NCBI GenBank assembly: GCA_003725585.1
Contig: RJMB01000011.1
Coordinates: forward strand, 1 to 64,000
DNA: 64,000 bases
Direction of reading: 5' to 3'
Source of the DNA: Halostreptopolyspora alba
Lineage (GTDB): Bacteria; Actinomycetota; Actinomycetes; Streptosporangiales; Streptosporangiaceae
Shown: piece by piece, positions 60,573-64,000 of the stretch
Layout of the letters: each line of letters starts with the position of its first letter
Numbering within the stretch: the stretch's first letter is position 1
Position numbers and translations under genes: made by a program
Notes under the pieces: generated by a model
Seen by the model: the letters and a program-made list of their open reading frames with translations, nothing else
Told to the model about the DNA's origin: nothing
Databases searched by the model: none

Positions 60573-62186
60573 ATGCCGCGGAGATCCCCTCTGGGAGCGG
60601 TCAGTGCGTTGGCCTCCGGTGGGCTGCTGCTCAGCGGCTGCGCCGTGGTCGACAACCTGGAGCGCTTCAGCGACGACGAGCAGGAACAACAGCAGGAGGA
60701 GCAGGAGCAGGCACCGGAGCCGGAGTTTCCCTACGTCAAGCAGGGACGCACCTTCCTCGACACGGGCAACGACGTGCTGCGGGAGTACGGGATCGAGCGC
60801 CTGGAGAGCACCGACGAGTACATGGTGCTCGACGCCTACATGACCATCCTCGAACCCCTCTCGGGGTCGAACACCTCCCTGTCCGCCCCACCCCGGCTGG
60901 TCGACCCCGAGTCGGGCCTGGTGTACGAGCGGATCTACAACGAGGAGATGGAGCGCTCCTACGGCAGCTACTTCGAGGAGGACGACTCGAAGTTCCCCAT
61001 TCACGAGGGGTCGCCGCGGAAGATCCGCCGCTACTTCCCGCCGGTGCCGGAGGACGTCGACACCCTCACGTTCACCGGGAAGGGCATGGGCGCCATGAGC
61101 GGTATCCCGGTGGACCACGTCGACGAGATCACCGAGCTTCCGGAGCCCAACGCCCACGAGTACATCAACTCGTTCAACTGGAACACCGACGACGTCCCCG
61201 AGGGGGCCGACGTCCACTACCCCCACGACGAGCCACCGGCCGACCACGGGGTCGAGCCGCTGAGCCTGGAACAGTTCGTCGACAGCGAGGTGGCCTCCAC
61301 CACCAGGGACGGCAACGAGGAGACCATCGCGCTGAACGCCGACGTGATGTTCGAGTTCGACGAGTCGGAGCTGACCGACGAGGCCGAGGAGGTCGTGCAG
61401 CAGGCCGCGGAGTCGATCAAGGCGAATCTCGCCTCGGACGTCGAGGAGATCACCATCGTCGGTCACACGGACGGCAAGGGCGGCGACGACTACAACCAGA
61501 CGCTGTCCGAGGAACGCGCCGAGACGGTGGAGGAGCTGCTGGCCGACGATCTCGGTTCTGAGTTCACCCTGACCACCGAGGGCCGGGGCAGCGAGGAGCC
61601 CGTCGCCGAGGAGGGCGGCTCCGACGACGAGGAGGCGCGGGCGCAGAACCGCCGCGTCGAGTTCAGCTACGAGATCAACGACTCCGGTGGGGAGAGCGAG
61701 GACGCGGGCGACGTGGGGCTGGACGCGGCGCAGCGTCACGTCGCCGCGCCGGCGGAGTTCAACGAGGACGACGGTGAGGTTCACGAGAGCGTCACCAAGG
61801 AGGACGTGCGGCTCGACGTCTACCCGCTGACGCGTGACGGTGCCTACCTGATCGGCACGGTCGTGTTCCGCAACACCACCGAGGACCCGGTCGAGCCCGA
61901 GCTCGGCGGCGCGGACGCGAAGATCCCGGGTGGCCCCGACCAGTACAGCGAGGGCACCCTGGGTGGGTTCGTGCTCAGCGAGCCGGACAGCGACGTCGTG
62001 CGACACGTTGCCCAGGTCAAGGTCGGTGAGGAGGAGTACGAGGGGTTCGCGGAGGAAGTGCACGAGCTGCAGCCCGGTGAGGACTACCGGACGATCGCGA
62101 TCTTCTCGGCTCCCCCGCAGGACGTGTCGGAGATGACCCTGCACGCCGGTGAGTTCGGCGAGATCGAGGGCGTGCCGATTCGGTAG
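60573..62186 (+). CDS. acidic lipoprotein with OmpA-like peptidoglycan-binding domain
   Basis: 537 residues. The lipoprotein signal ends at the lipobox LLLSGC (Cys about residue 23). A Gln/Glu-rich linker and a domain of unknown function follow; the OmpA-like domain occupies about residues 250-370 (ADVMFEFDESELTDEAEEVV, ITIVGHTDGKGGDDYNQTLS, EERAETVEELL, ARAQNRRVEFSY). The C-terminal 150 residues may be an Ig-like domain. Overall strongly Asp/Glu-rich. It would tether the outer leaflet of the membrane to the wall. ATG 60573. Single gene ending in a strong terminator. Confidence 0.85.
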   Translation: MPRRSPLGAVSALASGGLLLSGCAVVDNLERFSDDEQEQQQEEQEQAPEPEFPYVKQGRTFLDTGNDVLREYGIERLESTDEYMVLDAYMTILEPLSGSNTSLSAPPRLVDPESGLVYERIYNEEMERSYGSYFEEDDSKFPIHEGSPRKIRRYFPPVPEDVDTLTFTGKGMGAMSGIPVDHVDEITELPEPNAHEYINSFNWNTDDVPEGADVHYPHDEPPADHGVEPLSLEQFVDSEVASTTRDGNEETIALNADVMFEFDESELTDEAEEVVQQAAESIKANLASDVEEITIVGHTDGKGGDDYNQTLSEERAETVEELLADDLGSEFTLTTEGRGSEEPVAEEGGSDDEEARAQNRRVEFSYEINDSGGESEDAGDVGLDAAQRHVAAPAEFNEDDGEVHESVTKEDVRLDVYPLTRDGAYLIGTVVFRNTTEDPVEPELGGADAKIPGGPDQYSEGTLGGFVLSEPDSDVVRHVAQVKVGEEEYEGFAEEVHELQPGEDYRTIAIFSAPPQDVSEMTLHAGEFGEIEGVPIR

Positions 62187-62204
62187 CCGCGCCTCGTCGG
62201 GCTT

Positions 62205-62249
62205 GGGGCCGCCCGCTTTCGCCGTTCGGGCCGGTGAGCGGGCGGCCCC
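62205..62249 (+). terminator. terminator after the OmpA-like lipoprotein gene
   Basis: GGGGCCGCCCGC (62205-62216) pairs perfectly with GCGGGCGGCCCC (62238-62249). The loop is 21 bases and there is no T-run. Confidence 0.65.
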
Positions 62250-62266
62250 TCGTGTTCCCGGCCATT

Positions 62267-62301
62267 CCTGTATACAGGCCGGTGTCCCGGTCGGGACACC
62301 G
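62267..62301. promoter_or_regulatory. twin palindromes upstream of the GntR gene
   Basis: CCTGTATACAGG (62267-62278) is a perfect 12-bp palindrome. Immediately after it CGGTGTCCCG (62280-62289) and CGGGACACCG (62292-62301) form a perfect 10-bp inverted repeat. Located 60-95 bases before the GntR start; likely operators. Confidence 0.55.
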
Positions 62302-62359
62302 CTCCGGTATCGTGGTCCCTCGACGTCGAGATACTCGTGCCACCAGGGGGCGAACGCGG

Positions 62360-63085
62360 ATGGCCGGGGAGACCAGCAAGAGCGAGAGCGTGTACCGGCG
62401 GCTCAAGGGCGAGATCGAGGAACTGCGCCTGCCGCCGGGAACCCGGCTGAGCGAGGTGGTGGCGGCGGAGCGGATCGGCGCCTCCCGCACACCGGTACGT
62501 GAGGCCATCCGTCGCCTCGCGCGTGAAGGGCTGGTCCGCTCCGCTCCCGGCGAGGTCGCCCGGGTCGCGCCGATCTCACTGGGCGGGGTGCGCGCCCTGT
62601 TCGAGTTCCGGATGATCCTGGAGCCGGCGGCCGCGCGGATGGTGGCCCGTGAGGGGCGTTCCCGGCCCGAGCTACTGCGGCCGTTCCACGACCTCCTCGC
62701 CGAGTTCGAAGCGGTGCGGGATCTGGTGGCACGCGGGAGTCAGCCCTCGCGGGAGGAGTTCTACACGCTGACGGAACGCTTCGACCAGGAACTGATCACC
62801 GCCACCCGCGACCGCAACGATCCCCTCGCCCAGACGATCGCCGACCAGCGAGGCCAGACGACCCGGCTGCGCAACGTCGCCCACAGCGACACCGGACACC
62901 TGGCGGACTCGCTGGACGAGCACCTGCGCATGTGCGGGGCGATCGCCGACGCGCGCCCCGACGACGCGGTGGAGGAGCTGACCCGCCACCTGGAACGCAC
63001 GCTGCGCACCATCCTGGACACCCTCGCCCGCGGCCCGGCCCACGGGACCGAGGTCGAGGTCGAGGCGTGGTCCGCCCCCGAATAG
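62360..63085 (+). CDS. GntR-family (FadR/VanR subgroup) transcriptional regulator
   Basis: 241 residues. The winged helix is at about residues 8-70 (SVYRRLKGEIEELRLPPGTR, LSEVVAAERIGASRTPVREA, IRRLAREGLV), followed by an all-helical FCD ligand domain (RMILEPAAARMVAREGRSRP, DQELITATRDRNDPL, SLDEHLRMCGAIADARPDDA with metal-binding His candidates). FCD regulators sense carboxylic acids. ATG 62360. The MFS gene downstream on the same strand may be its target. Confidence 0.9.
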   Translation: MAGETSKSESVYRRLKGEIEELRLPPGTRLSEVVAAERIGASRTPVREAIRRLAREGLVRSAPGEVARVAPISLGGVRALFEFRMILEPAAARMVAREGRSRPELLRPFHDLLAEFEAVRDLVARGSQPSREEFYTLTERFDQELITATRDRNDPLAQTIADQRGQTTRLRNVAHSDTGHLADSLDEHLRMCGAIADARPDDAVEELTRHLERTLRTILDTLARGPAHGTEVEVEAWSAPE

Positions 63086-63207
63086 GTCGGCTCCGAGCCA
63101 GCCGACGGTAGGCGGCGAGCTCCGGCGTGAATCCCGGCCCGCGCGACAGCTCAGCGGGAAAGCGGCAGAGGGGGAGGCAAGGCCCGTGTTATCCGATGAC
63201 CTGATGA

Positions 63208-64000
63208 ATGTTCGCCATGGGTTCTAGACTCCGGTTCCGGTGGCCCGCGGGCCCCGCGGCCCCACGATGGCTGTGGTGGCTGGTCGGGTGCGTGATCTGC
63301 ACCCAGACCACCATCCACCTGGCGCGGCCGCTGATCTCCTACCGTGTGATCTCCCAGGGCGGGGACGCGCTGGCGATCGGACTCATCACGGCCGTGTACG
63401 CGCTGCTCCCCCTCGCCATCGCGCTTCCACTGGGCCGACTGACCGACCGTACGCCCCGACTGTCACCATTCCTCCTGGGCGGGATCGTGCTCATGGCCCT
63501 CGGCCCGGTGCTGCTGGCCGTCTCCGAGTCACTGGGCATGATCGCCCTCGCGAGCGCGGTGCTGGGGTTGGGACACATCATCTTCATGGTCGCCGGCCAG
63601 GGACTGGTCGCGCGGTTCTCGCACGAGTCGGAGATGGACCGCAACTTCGGCTGGTTCACCGCCGGCGCCGCGATGGGGCAGATGGCCGGCCCACTGACGG
63701 GCGGGTTCCTGCTGGGAGAGGCGACCGGGGAAGCGCTACAGGGAGCCACCTCGCTGGCCCTACTGATCGCGGCGGGGGCCGCCGCGTGCGGGATCCCCGC
63801 GGCGATCGGGCTGTGGGTGGTCGGCGGCAGGCGGCCGGCCGGGCAGCGCGGCGGCGACGACGCGCCCCGGCAACCCATCGGTCGCCTGCTGCGCAGACCC
63901 GGCGTACCCTCGGGGCTCTTCGTCAGCCTGGCCCTGCTGTCGTCCGTCGACCTGCTGACCGCCTACCTGCCGCTCGTGGCGGAGAACCGCGGGATCGCGC
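63208..64000 (+). CDS. MFS transporter, N-terminal part (cut by window edge)
   Basis: About 264 codons are inside the window; the gene runs past 64,000. Hydrophobic segments of the major facilitator type (WLWWLVGCVICTQTTIHLAR; LITAVYALLPLAIALPLGRL; FLLGGIVLMALGPVLLAVS) with LGRLTDRTPRLSPF between helices 2 and 3. Starts ATG 63208 and ATG 63217 are in frame. It follows the GntR gene by 120 bases and may be controlled by it. Substrate unknown. Confidence 0.82.
   Translation, partial: MFAMGSRLRFRWPAGPAAPRWLWWLVGCVICTQTTIHLARPLISYRVISQGGDALAIGLITAVYALLPLAIALPLGRLTDRTPRLSPFLLGGIVLMALGPVLLAVSESLGMIALASAVLGLGHIIFMVAGQGLVARFSHESEMDRNFGWFTAGAAMGQMAGPLTGGFLLGEATGEALQGATSLALLIAAGAAACGIPAAIGLWVVGGRRPAGQRGGDDAPRQPIGRLLRRPGVPSGLFVSLALLSSVDLLTAYLPLVAENRGIA

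Noticed and set aside
59733-62144. An 803-codon minus-strand frame opposite the mycothiol-type and OmpA-like genes.
   Set aside because: Composition is that of an antisense shadow (Val/Leu/Gly/Arg repeats) and both plus-strand genes have clear motifs.
1-64000. CRISPR arrays, rRNA genes, intact insertion sequences and toxin-antitoxin pairs.
   Set aside because: None recognised: no regularly spaced direct repeats, no rRNA sequence, and the only transposase sequences are broken.

Overview
The window is high-GC actinobacterial DNA, most probably from a Nocardiopsis-like member of the Streptosporangiales. The indications are an actinomycete integrative and conjugative element (AICE), a mycothiol-type DinB/maleylpyruvate isomerase protein, SigB/F- and SigR-type sigma factors, a PurS-PurQ-PurL set, GTG/TTG starts and a SURF1 protein. 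Genus assignment is inference from protein style only; no 16S or other marker gene is present.

Left part (1-13,290): the 5' end of a SigB/SigF-type sigma factor runs off the left edge. It is followed by a graveyard of two broken transposases (IS5-type and ISL3-type) and a tRNA-Lys(UUU). Next comes a complete membrane-bound formate dehydrogenase operon: a molybdopterin alpha subunit with Cys in place of selenocysteine, a four-cluster Fe-S subunit and an NrfD anchor. Small housekeeping genes follow (PspC, an MFS exporter, a zincin, a membrane metallophosphoesterase), then a tRNA cluster Glu-Asp-Phe.

AICE (13,240-21,788): an element of about 8.5 kb sits in the 3' half of tRNA-Phe and is bounded by perfect 51-bp direct repeats. 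It carries int, xis, a rolling-circle-type rep broken by a frameshift between its HUH and tyrosine motifs, an FtsK-like tra gene, a small gene, a Pra-like activator, an XRE regulator, an ABM-domain protein and a divergent anti-sigma-type ATPase. Repeated putative integrase arm sites lie just inside both ends, an operator array brackets the XRE gene, and the right end is a gene-free structured stretch.

Middle (21,789-45,200): an AviRa-like 23S rRNA methyltransferase lies 1.2 kb outside the element. Then come a DUF5996/GNAT pair, an atypical response regulator lacking its phospho-acceptor, thioredoxin and two DUF202 proteins. A glycan module follows (epimerase, PIG-L deacetylase and WbqC, divergent from a processive GT2 synthase). 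After that are SURF1, a gene-free stretch ending in a strong orphan terminator (candidate small RNA), an XRE-cupin/AzlCD locus, an alpha/beta-hydrolase with Gly at the nucleophile site, paired CrcB/Fluc channels, an ABC exporter with its own XRE regulator, a class II aldolase next to an IdeR-like box, a NarL-type two-component system and a CPBP protease.

Right part (45,200-64,000): purS, purQ and purL are interleaved with an anti-sigma-type ATPase and an unknown anchored protein. They are followed by a SigR-like sigma factor without an adjacent RsrA, pyruvate dehydrogenase-type E1alpha/E1beta/E2 genes, an ECF sigma/membrane-protein pair and a DHA2 multidrug exporter. The window closes with two VOC proteins followed by a SigG/SigJ-like sigma factor with a C-terminal SnoaL-like domain, a mycothiol-type protein, an acidic OmpA-like lipoprotein, a GntR regulator behind strong palindromes, and an MFS gene cut by the right edge.
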